NCBI RefSeq assembly: GCF_003316845.1
Contig: NZ_QMIK01000001.1
Span: forward strand, 1,116,001-1,180,000
Direction of reading: 5' to 3'
Origin: Cognataquiflexum aquatile
Lineage (GTDB): Bacteria; Bacteroidota; Bacteroidia; Cytophagales; Cyclobacteriaceae
Length of the DNA: 64,000 bases
This document shows, piece by piece, positions 52,801 to 61,533 of this stretch. How positions within the stretch are numbered: the first letter of the stretch is position 1; the number at the start of each line of letters is the position of its first letter. A program made the position numbers and the translations under genes. Under the pieces are notes generated by a model, which searched no databases, was not told the origin of the DNA, and saw only the letters and a program-made list of their open reading frames with translations.

Positions 52801-54851
52801 TTGGTATTGAGTCTTTTGACTTCCATCAGGAAATTTAACTCCGGATAGACTGTGTCAATTTTCACTGTGGAATTCAAAGTGAAATCAAGGTATTCTTTGG
52901 CAAATCCCATTTGCAAAGTAGCCACGGTATCCTTGGCAGAAAGTGCCAACTCAGTTGCTGAAAGATCGACGTCGGCCCAGGCTAATTGGCTAAAATCCAC
53001 TTTCATCAGACCTTCCATGTCATATAATCCTGTTCCTTTGCCATCAAGGCTAGACACCAGGCTGATAGGCTTCAGATCAGGCAATTCAAGTATTTTTCCA
53101 AGATCTAACTCCACTATTTCCAAATTCGATTTTACAAAATACCTTCCTTGTTCTAAGATTGTTCCATTTAAGGCAACTGTTCCATCGCTTGTTTCCAGTA
53201 ACAAATCCGTCATGAAATCTGCCATACTCCCATCCGCCATCGCAGTCAATTGAATATTTTCGGGCAGAGAGTAAGATTCCGAATCAAAAAAAGGTTCAAG
53301 GACTTTCCCTTTGGTTTTGAACACCATTTCAGGAATATCGACATTCAGCCTATCCAAGTCAGTGGCATTTCTGATCCGTGCAGACCTGATTCTCATGCTG
53401 GTATTCTTGCCATAAGCAAGGTCAAAACTTGGGATTTTCAAATTGGTCATTGTGCCGGAAACATTGCCCGAGGCCCTGATCCCATTTTTTCTTAATTCCT
53501 TGAAATAAATGTCACTTGCCAATTCCGGTACAAAGTAAAGGGCTTCTGATACATCAGTTTCCAGTTGCTGCAAGCGGATATCAAAACCTGAGTTTTCAGG
53601 ATTATTGATAAAAGCATCCATGCTTTTGTAAGAAACCAAAAAATCCCCTCTGAAGACAGATTTGGCTGTTTTGGTATCAAATTTTCCAATCTTAATATTT
53701 TTGTCATCTGCCTCCAATTTGGCTTGGAGCCTTTCTATAGCCAATCCGCTGCCTTCTTGGAATGACAATAAATCTATGACAGCTTTTGCCTCTTGGTCTT
53801 TCAAGAAAATACTGTGGGTTTCAAAGTTGAGTCCGGTGAGGGTGATGGCATCAGGATTGAAAATCCTCTTTTTAATTTCAGATTCCCCCGAAAAATAACT
53901 GAGTTCATTATTTTCAAATTTGATGGAACCCACTTCCACCCACCAATCGGGCCAAGAAAACGGAACCTGTTCTTGGCTGACCGTTACACTTGGCGTATTG
54001 CTCGTAGGGGTTAACCTGAGGTCGATTTTAGAATCGGACAAGGACAGGGATTTAACCAAAATCTTGTTTTCTTCTAAGTTGGCTTCGGGAAGGGATAGGT
54101 AAAAATCCCCGATGTCCATCTTTGCCGAAAGACCATCCGGAATGGATCCGTATTCAATTTTGCTGTTTTGGATTCTTACTTTGTCCAGCGCCAACAATGG
54201 CAACGGAGAACTAGAAAGCGTATCCGGATTTTCAGAAGGAGGAAAAGCGTGGGTCTGAAGGTAGTTGATGTCGGCATTGTCAATGAGGATATTTTGGATG
54301 CCAAAGTCCATCTTGTTCAGATCGAATTTATCAGAATCGATCGTGATTTCTTTCCATTGGGCCCTGAGGTTGATCCCCAATGTTTGGTCTAAATATTTCA
54401 ATTTGAAATTTTTCAATTCTACCAAACCAAAAGTAAGGTTTGGAAAAGCGGCAACACTGTCCGGTTGCTGAACAAGTTCTGTAGAATCAACCGGAGTTAC
54501 GAAAGCATCGATCAAAAAATCAAAATTAAAATTCTCAGTCAACGAATCCCTAGTGACATTGGCCTCCAATCCATCCCACCAGATTTTTGAAACCTTGATT
54601 TCTCCGTCCCTGATCAAAGGCATAATAGCCAGGCCGGTTTCCAGATGATGGGAATAAACCAAGGTATCTCCCTCTAAATCTTCAAGGTAAAGCCCATTCA
54701 AATAAATATTACCTCCGAAAGTGATAAAGAGTTTTTCTATACTGACCTGGGTTCCTGTTTTTTTGGAGACAAATGAAGTCGCTTTTTGGATGATGATGTT
54801 TTGTCCCCAGGGGCTTCTGATAAAAAAGAAAAGACCAACCAGCAAAAGCAA
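49872..54851 (-). CDS. tamB: TamB-like translocation and assembly module protein
   Basis: A very long protein of at least 1659 residues. The N-terminal membrane anchor (LLLLVGLFFFIRSPWGQNII) is followed by AsmA/TamB-type beta-rich repeats for about 1200 residues and the C-terminal TamB (DUF490) domain, with NLLRIQGEADLNMLMDPNGD-like NLRIQGEADLNMLM, SGRYEVKSGHYEMNLFNLV, VNRRFELAPGSTVIWKG and ELDLAEQERGAFGG. The C-terminus is an acidic, glutamate-rich tail. The only ordinary start is the TTG at 54849-54851, but the frame stays open to the TAG at 54933-54935 and the lost 27 codons read KKFIRIFLKTLG, a typical TamB beginning. So the true start is uncertain. Coupled to tamA by an 8-base overlap. 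Confidence 0.88.
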   Translation of the reverse strand: MLLLVGLFFFIRSPWGQNIIIQKATSFVSKKTGTQVSIEKLFITFGGNIYLNGLYLEDLEGDTLVYSHHLETGLAIMPLIRDGEIKVSKIWWDGLEANVTRDSLTENFNFDFLIDAFVTPVDSTELVQQPDSVAAFPNLTFGLVELKNFKLKYLDQTLGINLRAQWKEITIDSDKFDLNKMDFGIQNILIDNADINYLQTHAFPPSENPDTLSSSPLPLLALDKVRIQNSKIEYGSIPDGLSAKMDIGDFYLSLPEANLEENKILVKSLSLSDSKIDLRLTPTSNTPSVTVSQEQVPFSWPDWWVEVGSIKFENNELSYFSGESEIKKRIFNPDAITLTGLNFETHSIFLKDQEAKAVIDLLSFQEGSGLAIERLQAKLEADDKNIKIGKFDTKTAKSVFRGDFLVSYKSMDAFINNPENSGFDIRLQQLETDVSEALYFVPELASDIYFKELRKNGIRASGNVSGTMTNLKIPSFDLAYGKNTSMRIRSARIRNATDLDRLNVDIPEMVFKTKGKVLEPFFDSESYSLPENIQLTAMADGSMADFMTDLLLETSDGTVALNGTILEQGRYFVKSNLEIVELDLGKILELPDLKPISLVSSLDGKGTGLYDMEGLMKVDFSQLAWADVDLSATELALSAKDTVATLQMGFAKEYLDFTLNSTVKIDTVYPELNFLMEVKRLNTKSIGATKQDIDTKFQISGNLSGNPEGISAAIELSDGTFHLENRDFPIGLIKMDATLSDILSDLKVQSDFLDGFFTVNSSLSNLTLALEDYFNQVIVGRSDSLFVGELVAESLFKFHPTPFIDQLLLADIDEMDTLLFEFGFNSSEQSIHSRVRMPHLLYLNANLDTFLLDLNGNAKTLNFDLGFNSLFYEPFNVGKTRMHADFKDQIVNFGFNSQYKEDTVINLMSEVTNLGDTIQVRFLTEDLIFNKENWDIPEDNLVTYSPKSLQFQNFVFSNGDQSLGLKNNLIEEGEDQLSIEFKNFILHSILGFLNPENPLAEGIVNGNLTAVNPFGAIGFLADLSIRDFELVNIPLGKLDLKASALSIKEYDFNLALKEGKVDLDIFGTILADSARTDLDLKVDLNALQMSILEIVSDSALKQPKGFIKGEFEVKGSVAEPVYKGEVAFKEAGFLVSLLNTSFTFPDELIELDNSGVYFKNFTIKDALGDAFVINGKVLTENLADVGLDLKLQTKGFQVMNSTRADSDLFFGKASVDLDLQIGGSASLPVVNMQLKVNEGTEVSFIVPEDRIDLVERTGVVIFVNHQDPYDIIYRREGESLTQGIKGYDVKANLKIDPKTIFNLIVDERTNDNLRIQGEADLNMLMDPNGDISLSGRYEVKSGHYEMNLFNLVNRRFELAPGSTVIWKGDPMDATLDLTAIYNIRTSAAELMQAQLSGTDKSTASQFRQVLPFMVYLNIDGELMKPEISFELDLAEQERGAFGGSVYGMIQQINEQEDELTKQVFSLLVLNQFFPVVGNDGSSGGSVNLARSSVSQVLSSQLNALSGKLFGDSGFSLDFDLDSYTDFQTGAAQDRTQLNVAAKQSLMNDRLVISVGGQVDVEGGNQEINQGDALFGDVGVEYLLDQRGQWRAKAYRKNQFESVIDGQLVVTGVSFIFNREFNAFKELWRKSIKEAVKKEESNEVEESEEKLESEKKTGND

Positions 54852-54938
54852 TAAAACCGCTGATGTGATGCCTAAAGTCTTTAAAAATATCCTGATAAAC
54901 TTTTTGATGAACTTTAAATTTAAATGTAATGGCTAATT

Positions 54939-54946
54939 CAAATATA
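54939..54946 (-). promoter_or_regulatory. Possible -7 box for tamB
   Basis: TATATTTG on the minus strand is a perfect TAnnTTTG box. Transcription would start near 54932, just inside the open frame of tamB. No good -33 box at 19-21 bases. Confidence 0.4.
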
Positions 54947-55109
54947 CGTTTTAAACGGTTTTTTACACGAATTTTTCTACCAATTGTATTAGCCGTTAAA
55001 TCCCCCATGCCAAGTTGATGCCAGTTACATGTTAAGGGAATGTTAAGTTTTTAAAATGGCGTGTTTTTCCTTTTTTGATTTCTTACATTGAATGTAAAAC
55101 AACCACTTT

Positions 55110-55337
55110 ATGGAAATTTTTTTTAGCATTCTTTTTTTATTGGTGACCTATTTTATGACTACACTCGGTGTGGTTCAGGGTTACATACCGGGAGGGTATA
55201 AAACAGTAAAAGAGAAAAACGGCAAAACCCACCAAATCATCAACTACGCAAAAATTTTGGGGATCAGCTTCATCATAGCTTCGGTATTTTCAGGAATGTT
55301 CTTTTACTTTTTCATTTACCCCAGCTACCAGTATTAA
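55110..55337 (+). CDS. Small two-span membrane protein
   Basis: A 75-residue protein with two hydrophobic segments (residues 3-19, FFSILFLLVTYFMTTLG; residues 50-72, ISFIIASVFSGMFFYFFIY) and a basic loop between (KTVKEKNGKTH). The loop makes an inside orientation of the middle part likely. No family is recognised. It stands between the tamB promoter region and a GNAT gene on the same strand, 92 bases apart. Confidence 0.65.
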   Translation: MEIFFSILFLLVTYFMTTLGVVQGYIPGGYKTVKEKNGKTHQIINYAKILGISFIIASVFSGMFFYFFIYPSYQY

Positions 55338-55429
55338 AAATGATTTTATCGTTCCTTTTTTAGAGATATCAATTTTTTTACCCATTTTAACGCATCGAAA
55401 ATTCTTTCATTCTAATCCAAAAAAAATCC

Positions 55430-55879
55430 ATGGACTATATTATCAGACCTTGCGAAGAAAAAGATTTAACCGACTTGGTAAAATTATGTGCTGCACATGC
55501 CGAGCATGAAAAATCAGACTATTCACCTGAAGGAAAAATCGAAGGACTCAGGGAAGCCATCTTAGGAAAAAACAAAAAACTGAACTGTTGGATTGTAGAA
55601 ATCGATGGAAAAGCAGAGGGATTTACCACCTTCACGATTGATTTTTCTACTTGGGATGCCGCTCCATTTTTGTACATGGACTGTCTCTTTCTGAATGAAA
55701 AATGCAGAAGCACAGGAATAGGCGCAGAAATCATGCGCAGGATCCGGGAAGTAGCCAAAGAAAACAAATGCGTCAATATCCAATGGCAGACACCTGAATT
55801 CAATGTCCGGGCAATCAAGTTTTATGTTGGGCTTGGAAGTACCGGAAAGCAAAAAATGCGGTTCTTTTTGAAGCCTTAA
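55430..55879 (+). CDS. GNAT family N-acetyltransferase
   Basis: A 149-residue single-domain GNAT. It begins MDYIIRPCEEKDLTDLV, has FTIDFSTWDAAPFLYMDCLF as the central strands and LNEKCRSTGIGAEIMRRIRE at about residues 85-104 with the R-x2-G-x-G acetyl-CoA site, followed by NVRAIKFYVGLGS. Related proteins acetylate small amines or diamines. Substrate unknown. It ends before a strong two-way terminator shared with the convergent receptor gene. Confidence 0.88.
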   Translation: MDYIIRPCEEKDLTDLVKLCAAHAEHEKSDYSPEGKIEGLREAILGKNKKLNCWIVEIDGKAEGFTTFTIDFSTWDAAPFLYMDCLFLNEKCRSTGIGAEIMRRIREVAKENKCVNIQWQTPEFNVRAIKFYVGLGSTGKQKMRFFLKP

Positions 55880-55951
55880 AATGGGTTGTTTGGTTAATGG
55901 TTATTGGTTATTTGAGAAAGTCTTTAGGCTTATTTTAAATAGAAATTTTAT

Positions 55952-55992
55952 AAAACAGAAAAACCTCCGGAAATCGGAGGTTTTTCTGTTTT
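55952..55992. terminator. Two-way intrinsic terminator
   Basis: A perfect 18-base stem, AAAACAGAAAAACCTCCG and its complement, with a five-base loop; flanking A and T extend the pairing. T-rich ends on both sides let it serve the GNAT gene (plus) and the TonB receptor gene (minus). Confidence 0.92.
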
Positions 55993-56008
55993 ATATCAAG
56001 AACAATGT

Positions 56009-58807
56009 TTAATCGAATAGATCAAACTTCACCCCGAAATTGATACGGGCATTGTAATATTCTTCTTGGGCAGTTCTTTCTCTGATTCCCTGATAGTACC
56101 TCAAAGGCTGATTGGTCAGGTTGTTTGCCTCTGCAAATACCCTCCAGTTTTTGGTGATGGCATACGATGCATTGACATCAAGGAATGTCTGACGGTCGTA
56201 ATACAAATCTTCAAAATTGGAACCACCGACCTCGTCTATATAGCCACTTGCATGGTTGACAGATACCCTTAAAACAATTTTTTCAGTTTCAAATGACAAG
56301 GAAGCATTGAACATGTTTCTTGCTGTTCCCGGTAGTTTAAGTTCATCATCTTCTCTTCCTTCTATTCCTGATGTTCTTGAATCAGTAAAGGTATAGTTGG
56401 CAAAAATCCCTAGTCCTTTCCAGATACCCGGAAGAAAATCAAACTGTCTTTGGATGCTTGTTTCAAAACCATAGACATTAGCTGTTCCGCCGTTTTCAGG
56501 CTGCGTGAGTTCAATTAACTGACCAAACTGAGGATCGTTAACGTTCAATTGGGTGCTTTGGTAGATGAAATTATCAACGTCTTTGTAGAAACCACCTGCC
56601 GTAAATACACCAACTGACTTATAATAATTTTCAAACATCAAATCAAAATTCATTGATGTAGTCGGTACTAGGTTTGGGTTTCCTCTTTGTAAAGACTGGT
56701 TTTCAGGACTGAATATGGCAAAAGGAACCAAGTCAAAATAATTTGGTCTGGCGATGGTATTGGCCCAAGCAAGTCTCAAAATCCTGTTTTCATTGATATC
56801 ATATTTGAAGTGGGCTCCCGGCATAAAATTGGAATAATTTTGAGTAACGGAAGCTGACTGGGTGAAAGTCTCCTCATCTTCATCAAACTCATAACCTCTG
56901 TATTCCAGGTTGGTGTTTTCCAATCTCAATCCAAAAATACCTGAAAGCTTGGAGTTGAACTGGTAATCTGTCATTACATAACCTGCCGTGATGGTCTCAG
57001 AGGCTTGATAGTTGCCTGTAATATATTCTGCAACAGCATCTTCATAATCAAACAAAGATTCATTCTTTAGATCTAATCCGCCCAAAAATTCTTTATCTAC
57101 GAATCTGCCAGGAACATATTGGGGTCCATTTAGAAACACCCTGTCATTTTGAAAGCTATAAGGCAAAGAACCCAGATTATTTCCACCCGCACCCAAATCC
57201 ACAATCGGATCATAGACATCGTATGAGTCTGTTCTTTCCTTGTATTTTGATCTTACCCTTCCGCCAAATTTCAAAATTCCTTTGTTAGCTGCATACGGCA
57301 TGGTAAAATCCACCCTGCCGTTGAGGTCTTCTTCGAAAGTATTGTTATTGGATTCATAGATTTCATTGAGACCAAGTCCCAATGCATCATCTTCGTTGAC
57401 TAGTGTAGTCAAAACTTTAAAAGGATCCCTGATGTCCAAAATAACATCTGCATTTCCCCTGTGAGTGATGTACCGCTCGTTTGGTCTGTCTTCTGAAGCT
57501 TTGGCATAAGTTCCGTTCCAGGTCATTTTCAATTTGTTAAAAACATGGCTACCTGAAAGCGTGGTGTTGATTACCCTTTGGTCTTCCAGACGTGCATTCT
57601 TAACCCTGTCATTATCAATCCCACCTTTTGTCTGAATGGCAGTTCTTCCACGCATCTGAAAAAGATTTGGAGCCAACGTGGTAAAATCTCCTGATTCAAA
57701 AGGCCTGTCAGTACGGTCAACTCTAAATCTGTATCTGTTTTCCCAATCATCCCTCCAATTGTACATGGTATTCAATACAATAGAATGGTTCTTATTGAAA
57801 TCATAATCCAAAGCCAATGATGCTGACCTTCTTACCCTTTGTACATTATATTTTCGGATATCGAAATTATTTACAACAACAGGATTATTGGGATCATCAG
57901 TCTCCGCCCATTGAGCTTCATAATTGTCAGATCCGAAATTATGGTTATTGTAGGACCCTGAAAAAATCACTCCCAATTTGTCATTTGCAATCCTGTCCCC
58001 GATTATCAGACCACCTGTCCAGATAGGTTTATTTGTCAATAAATTGATGCCTGATGCTGCTGTACCCGAAACCCTGAGTCCGTTAGGAGCTTTTCTTGTC
58101 ACAAGATTTACTGCACCGCCGATAGCATCTGCATCCATATCCGGAAGTACACTTTTATTGACCTCTATCGTCTGAATCATATCAGAAGGAATCAAATCCA
58201 TCTGAATTCTTCTGTTATCACCTTCAGCTGAAGGAACTCTTTCTCCATTGATCATAACAGAATTCAACTCAGGTGCCATCCCACGGATGATGATGTTCCT
58301 GGCTTCCCCCTGGTCATTTTGCATGGTGATACCGGGAATCCTTTTTATAGCATCCCCGATATTGGCATCAGGGAATCTACCGATCTGATCTGCAGCGACG
58401 ATGTTGGTGATGTTTGAATTTGTCTTTTGTTGGTTCAAAGCCCTGGCTTGGCCCTTAAGCCTATCTCCAAACACGATAACCTCACCACCTTCCAAAGCGC
58501 CCGGCATCATCTGGAATCGCATATCAAGCGTTTGCCCGTTTTGAATTGTGATTTCTTTTGTCAATGTGATGTAACCCAAATAGGACACAATTACCGTGTA
58601 ATTTCCTGCCGGAACGCCCTGAATAATAAAGTCCCCAAGTTGATTTGTCACTGAACCTTTATTGGTTCCTTCCAAGATGATATTGGCACCCGGTAATGAG
58701 AGGTTTTGGTCATCGATGACCTTTCCCCTGAATGTTGCCTGGGCTAATAATTCACCTGAAAACAGGAGAAAGCCCAGCATCAAAATATATTGTAAACGTT
58801 TTTTCAT
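56009..58807 (-). CDS. TonB-dependent receptor with carboxypeptidase-like N-terminal domain
   Basis: A 932-residue outer-membrane receptor. Signal peptide MKKRLQYILMLGFLLFSGEL; residues 25-105 are the carboxypeptidase-regulatory-like domain (FRGKVIDDQNLSLPGANIIL, NYTVIVSYLGY); the plug follows with ADQIGRFPDANIGDAIKRIP and RGMAPELNSVMINGERVP, a pattern of the TonB receptor family TIGR01782-like group; the barrel ends in VKFDLFD. No SusD partner is next to it. It lies 20 bases after the phytase gene on the same strand, so uptake of phytate-derived or other organic phosphate compounds is suggested by context only. Confidence 0.93.
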   Translation of the reverse strand: MKKRLQYILMLGFLLFSGELLAQATFRGKVIDDQNLSLPGANIILEGTNKGSVTNQLGDFIIQGVPAGNYTVIVSYLGYITLTKEITIQNGQTLDMRFQMMPGALEGGEVIVFGDRLKGQARALNQQKTNSNITNIVAADQIGRFPDANIGDAIKRIPGITMQNDQGEARNIIIRGMAPELNSVMINGERVPSAEGDNRRIQMDLIPSDMIQTIEVNKSVLPDMDADAIGGAVNLVTRKAPNGLRVSGTAASGINLLTNKPIWTGGLIIGDRIANDKLGVIFSGSYNNHNFGSDNYEAQWAETDDPNNPVVVNNFDIRKYNVQRVRRSASLALDYDFNKNHSIVLNTMYNWRDDWENRYRFRVDRTDRPFESGDFTTLAPNLFQMRGRTAIQTKGGIDNDRVKNARLEDQRVINTTLSGSHVFNKLKMTWNGTYAKASEDRPNERYITHRGNADVILDIRDPFKVLTTLVNEDDALGLGLNEIYESNNNTFEEDLNGRVDFTMPYAANKGILKFGGRVRSKYKERTDSYDVYDPIVDLGAGGNNLGSLPYSFQNDRVFLNGPQYVPGRFVDKEFLGGLDLKNESLFDYEDAVAEYITGNYQASETITAGYVMTDYQFNSKLSGIFGLRLENTNLEYRGYEFDEDEETFTQSASVTQNYSNFMPGAHFKYDINENRILRLAWANTIARPNYFDLVPFAIFSPENQSLQRGNPNLVPTTSMNFDLMFENYYKSVGVFTAGGFYKDVDNFIYQSTQLNVNDPQFGQLIELTQPENGGTANVYGFETSIQRQFDFLPGIWKGLGIFANYTFTDSRTSGIEGREDDELKLPGTARNMFNASLSFETEKIVLRVSVNHASGYIDEVGGSNFEDLYYDRQTFLDVNASYAITKNWRVFAEANNLTNQPLRYYQGIRERTAQEEYYNARINFGVKFDLFD

Positions 58808-58827
58808 ATGATTTTTAGGTTGTTTTA

Positions 58828-59919
58828 TTATTTTCTGAATTGAAGGATATCACCCGCAAGGTCTTCCCAGCGGTATATCTGAAATGTTTTATCGTCTGAC
58901 ATGGCCACAAAGAGACCTTTTATGAAAGTGCTGTTCAGGGGCAGACTGGTGACTTCGGAGCCATCGCTTGATACTGTAGAAGTTTTGATGATGGTGATCA
59001 GGTCATGTTGATGAGGATCGGATGGGGCGCCCTCTCTTGGGAAAACATGGAATTGGTTGACTTCCTGATCTGATACCAAGATGTAACCTGTAGTATCATC
59101 CAATTTGTAGATGGAGATTCCTTCATGATCTTGGTTGAATCCCTCTGTCGCAAAAAGTGCCAATTCGTCATTTCCCTTGGCCGGGTCGGCATGGTATTTT
59201 CTTACACCTACTCCCTCATCTGAATAGTAGATGAAGCCCAATTCATTGTCTACAGCAATGGCTTCGATTTCTTTTTTGCCACTGTAGTTTCCAAATTTTC
59301 GGACCAGCTCCAATGTGATTCCTGTCTCAGATCCTTTGATTTCATATTGCCACAAATAGGTCCCATCGGTTGGCCCTGTTTTCCTTCCTGCGATTACATA
59401 GTGCTTACCATTTGTCTTGTCATGATAGACGGCCACACCCATGAGATCCCGATACATTTCAGCCGTCTCTCCCTGATAGACTTCGATTCCTCCGACTTGG
59501 ATTTCTTTCATATCGGGCAAAGAATAAAACCTCAATTTCGAAGTCATCCTTTCACCAGTCACGGCAAAATCCACAGTTTTGTCTCCCATTTTCAATCCAT
59601 AAGCGACATCAACATTGTTGGGCCTTTGTAGTCCTCTGACAATCAGAGAATCTATTTTTTTACCAAAGAGATCGAATACATAAAGCGCACCTTCGGCATC
59701 TTTGTCTGTTCCGAGGATAAGACTTTTGGAAGGATCTGTAGGATGTATCCAAATGGCCGGGTCATCGGTATCATGGATAACGGAATCTGTCACAAATACC
59801 GGTTTTACGATTTCTGTTAACTCCACAGTATGGCCTTCATTTGAGTCAGAAGCTCTTTGGCAAGAGGAAATCAAGAGAGTTATAATAAGAAGTAAAAAAG
59901 GGGTAAATCTCTGAATCAT
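58828..59919 (-). CDS. Beta-propeller phytase, lipoprotein
   Basis: A 363-residue protein. The signal peptide ends in the lipobox LISSC (Cys about 20), so it is a lipoprotein. The calcium-dependent beta-propeller phytase pattern is complete: HDTDDPAIWIHPTDPSKSLI, LGTDKDAEGALYVFDLFGKK, RPNNVDVAYG, DLMGVAVYHD, REF-like VRKFGNYSGKKEIEAIAVDN, YYSDEGVGVRKYHADP and DQDHEGISIYKL-like NQDHEGISIYKL. It should remove phosphates from phytate outside the cytoplasm. It is the first gene of a pair with the TonB receptor, consistent with phosphate scavenging. No Pho-box can be named in this phylum. Confidence 0.95.
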   Translation of the reverse strand: MIQRFTPFLLLIITLLISSCQRASDSNEGHTVELTEIVKPVFVTDSVIHDTDDPAIWIHPTDPSKSLILGTDKDAEGALYVFDLFGKKIDSLIVRGLQRPNNVDVAYGLKMGDKTVDFAVTGERMTSKLRFYSLPDMKEIQVGGIEVYQGETAEMYRDLMGVAVYHDKTNGKHYVIAGRKTGPTDGTYLWQYEIKGSETGITLELVRKFGNYSGKKEIEAIAVDNELGFIYYSDEGVGVRKYHADPAKGNDELALFATEGFNQDHEGISIYKLDDTTGYILVSDQEVNQFHVFPREGAPSDPHQHDLITIIKTSTVSSDGSEVTSLPLNSTFIKGLFVAMSDDKTFQIYRWEDLAGDILQFRK

Positions 59920-60260
59920 ATTGCGGTCTTTTTTGATGCCAAAACTAAGGAGCGATCAAGGACTTACCCATAAAATTGTATTATCAAAAAAGTAACATTT
60001 GAAGAACAAAATGTTAATTCCAAAATATTAAAGGATAAAAAAAAATTTTATAAATTACTGATTTATAATGTTTTAACTAATATTAAGAGAAAATTGACCG
60101 AAAAATAATGGTAAAAAACAAATAACATTTCATTCACATTATGACTATCAAGAACGCTTCGAAATGCTAAAAAATACACCTTTTGGGGTATGGGTTTCGG
60201 GAATTATTTTCTGGAGTTTTAAATCATAAAAAACTACAGGTTTTTTAAACCCTTTCCATT
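59920..60260. other. Divergent intergenic region, phytase / LytTR gene
   Basis: A 341-base A+T-rich gap that must hold both promoters. No clear TTG-N19-TAnnTTTG pair is seen on either strand. It has no open frame of interest. Confidence 0.4.
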
Positions 60261-60734
60261 ATGGCAACCGATTTACAATTTTCATTGGAACATGAAAATA
60301 ACCTTTTATTCAATCACAAAGTCATCAGACTAAATGCCTTCAAAATCGAGGAGTCTGTTAAAAAACCTACTCTACGCAAATCCGGAGATTACCTCCAAGA
60401 ACGAATTGCCATCCCGACGTTGGAAGGTCATGAGATTTTCTTTGTTTCCAAAATCATCAGGTGTGAAGCTGACGGAAACTACTCCAAAATCATCTATGCT
60501 GAAAATGACTTCCCCATCATAGTCTCCAGACAACTTAAATGTCTTGAATCTGTACTATCCAAAAACGGTTTTCTAAGAATCCATCATTCCCATTTGATCA
60601 ATCCCTTTTTTATAAAAAAAATCCTGAAAACCGATGGAGGACAGGTAGAAATGGAAGATGGAACCAAGATCCGGATCTCCAAGAATAAGGAAGAAATGAT
60701 GCAAATCCTTTTCAACTCCATCGAAAAAATCTAA
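60261..60734 (+). CDS. LytTR-type DNA-binding protein (no receiver domain)
   Basis: A 157-residue protein. Residues 50-155 are a LytTR domain: IFFVSKIIRCEADGNYSKII, IIVSRQLKCLESVLSKNGFL, RIHHSHLINPFFIKKILKTD, GGQVEMEDGTKIRISKNKEE (pieces in order). The R-x-H-x-S-xx-N segment is the family core. There is no response-regulator receiver domain or membrane part; the first 50 residues are unassigned. It probably acts as a stand-alone regulator. Divergent from the phytase gene and closed by a two-way terminator. Confidence 0.92.
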   Translation: MATDLQFSLEHENNLLFNHKVIRLNAFKIEESVKKPTLRKSGDYLQERIAIPTLEGHEIFFVSKIIRCEADGNYSKIIYAENDFPIIVSRQLKCLESVLSKNGFLRIHHSHLINPFFIKKILKTDGGQVEMEDGTKIRISKNKEEMMQILFNSIEKI

Positions 60735-60752
60735 TCAAGCAATGAATATGGG

Positions 60753-60796
60753 AAAAACAACAAAGCCAAATATCACTATTTGGCTTTGTTGTTTTT
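60753..60796. terminator. Two-way intrinsic terminator
   Basis: A perfect 20-base stem, AAAAACAACAAAGCCAAATA and its complement, with a four-base loop TCAC. It lies between the convergent LytTR gene (plus) and the TPR gene at 60818-61522 (minus), with T-rich ends on both sides. Confidence 0.92.
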
Positions 60797-60817
60797 GGTA
60801 ATGTCAATGAAGCGCCC

Positions 60818-61522
60818 TTATAATTTATTGGCTTCTTTTAGGTTTTCGATGGCAAGCTCAAAATCCGGTTGGACTTCCAAAGCCTGATTTAAAGCCGCAA
60901 TAGCTTCTGCTTTATTTTTTTGGTACATATAGACCATTCCTTTTAGGTTAAGCGCTGCTGCCTTGAGGGTTACTTCCTGAGTGGTGTTGTCGGCTTTTGG
61001 AAAGCCAACCTTTTCTTCAGAAGCTTTTGGCGCCTTGACCAACATATTGATGGAATTCAATGCCTCATCCTGTCTGTTCAGTGAATATTGCATGTAAGCG
61101 GTTTTGTACAGACTGAAGAGATTATTGGTCAGCAGGTAATGTCTTTCAAAATTTGGAAGTGCCTTATCCAAAGCTCCCAACTGCTCCAATGAATTGGCAG
61201 CAACTTCAAGGGCAACAAGGCTTTTGTCGTTCATTTCCAGGATATCCAAAGCAGATACGGCTGCCGATGTATATTGTCCTGCCTCAAAATAAAGCGAAGT
61301 CAAAGTTTCCGGATAAGTGATGTTGGTCGGATTTCTTTCAATCAATTCAAAAAGTTTTGTTCTGGCGACCGCCAGGTCATTGTATCGCAAAGCCAATTGG
61401 TAAATCTTCTTGTCAATTTCGTTTCTTTTTTGGTTTGTTTCTGTTTCTACAGGTTTGTCTTGGGCTAAGACCGAAGTGACCATTACAAGCATGAAGGCCA
61501 CCGTCATCATTATTTTATTCAT
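60818..61522 (-). CDS. Secreted TPR-repeat protein
   Basis: A 234-residue protein with signal peptide MNKIMMTVAFMLVMVTSVLA. From about residue 60 to 230 it has four to five TPR-like units, the clearest at the C-terminus (ALNLKGMVYMYQKNKAEAIA, ALNQALEVQPDFELAIENL). It follows the CCA-type nucleotidyltransferase gene by 11 bases on the same strand, so it is probably part of that transcript, and it ends at the two-way terminator. Partner unknown. Confidence 0.82.
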   Translation of the reverse strand: MNKIMMTVAFMLVMVTSVLAQDKPVETETNQKRNEIDKKIYQLALRYNDLAVARTKLFELIERNPTNITYPETLTSLYFEAGQYTSAAVSALDILEMNDKSLVALEVAANSLEQLGALDKALPNFERHYLLTNNLFSLYKTAYMQYSLNRQDEALNSINMLVKAPKASEEKVGFPKADNTTQEVTLKAAALNLKGMVYMYQKNKAEAIAALNQALEVQPDFELAIENLKEANKL

Positions 61523-61533
61523 TCTTTCTATTG

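Noticed and set aside
54709-55008. Minus-strand frame of 99 codons at the head of tamB, with an ATG at 55008
   Set aside because: It lies in a different frame from tamB and begins before the likely -7 box; its sequence does not resemble a TamB N-terminus. A frameshift joining the two cannot be fully excluded.
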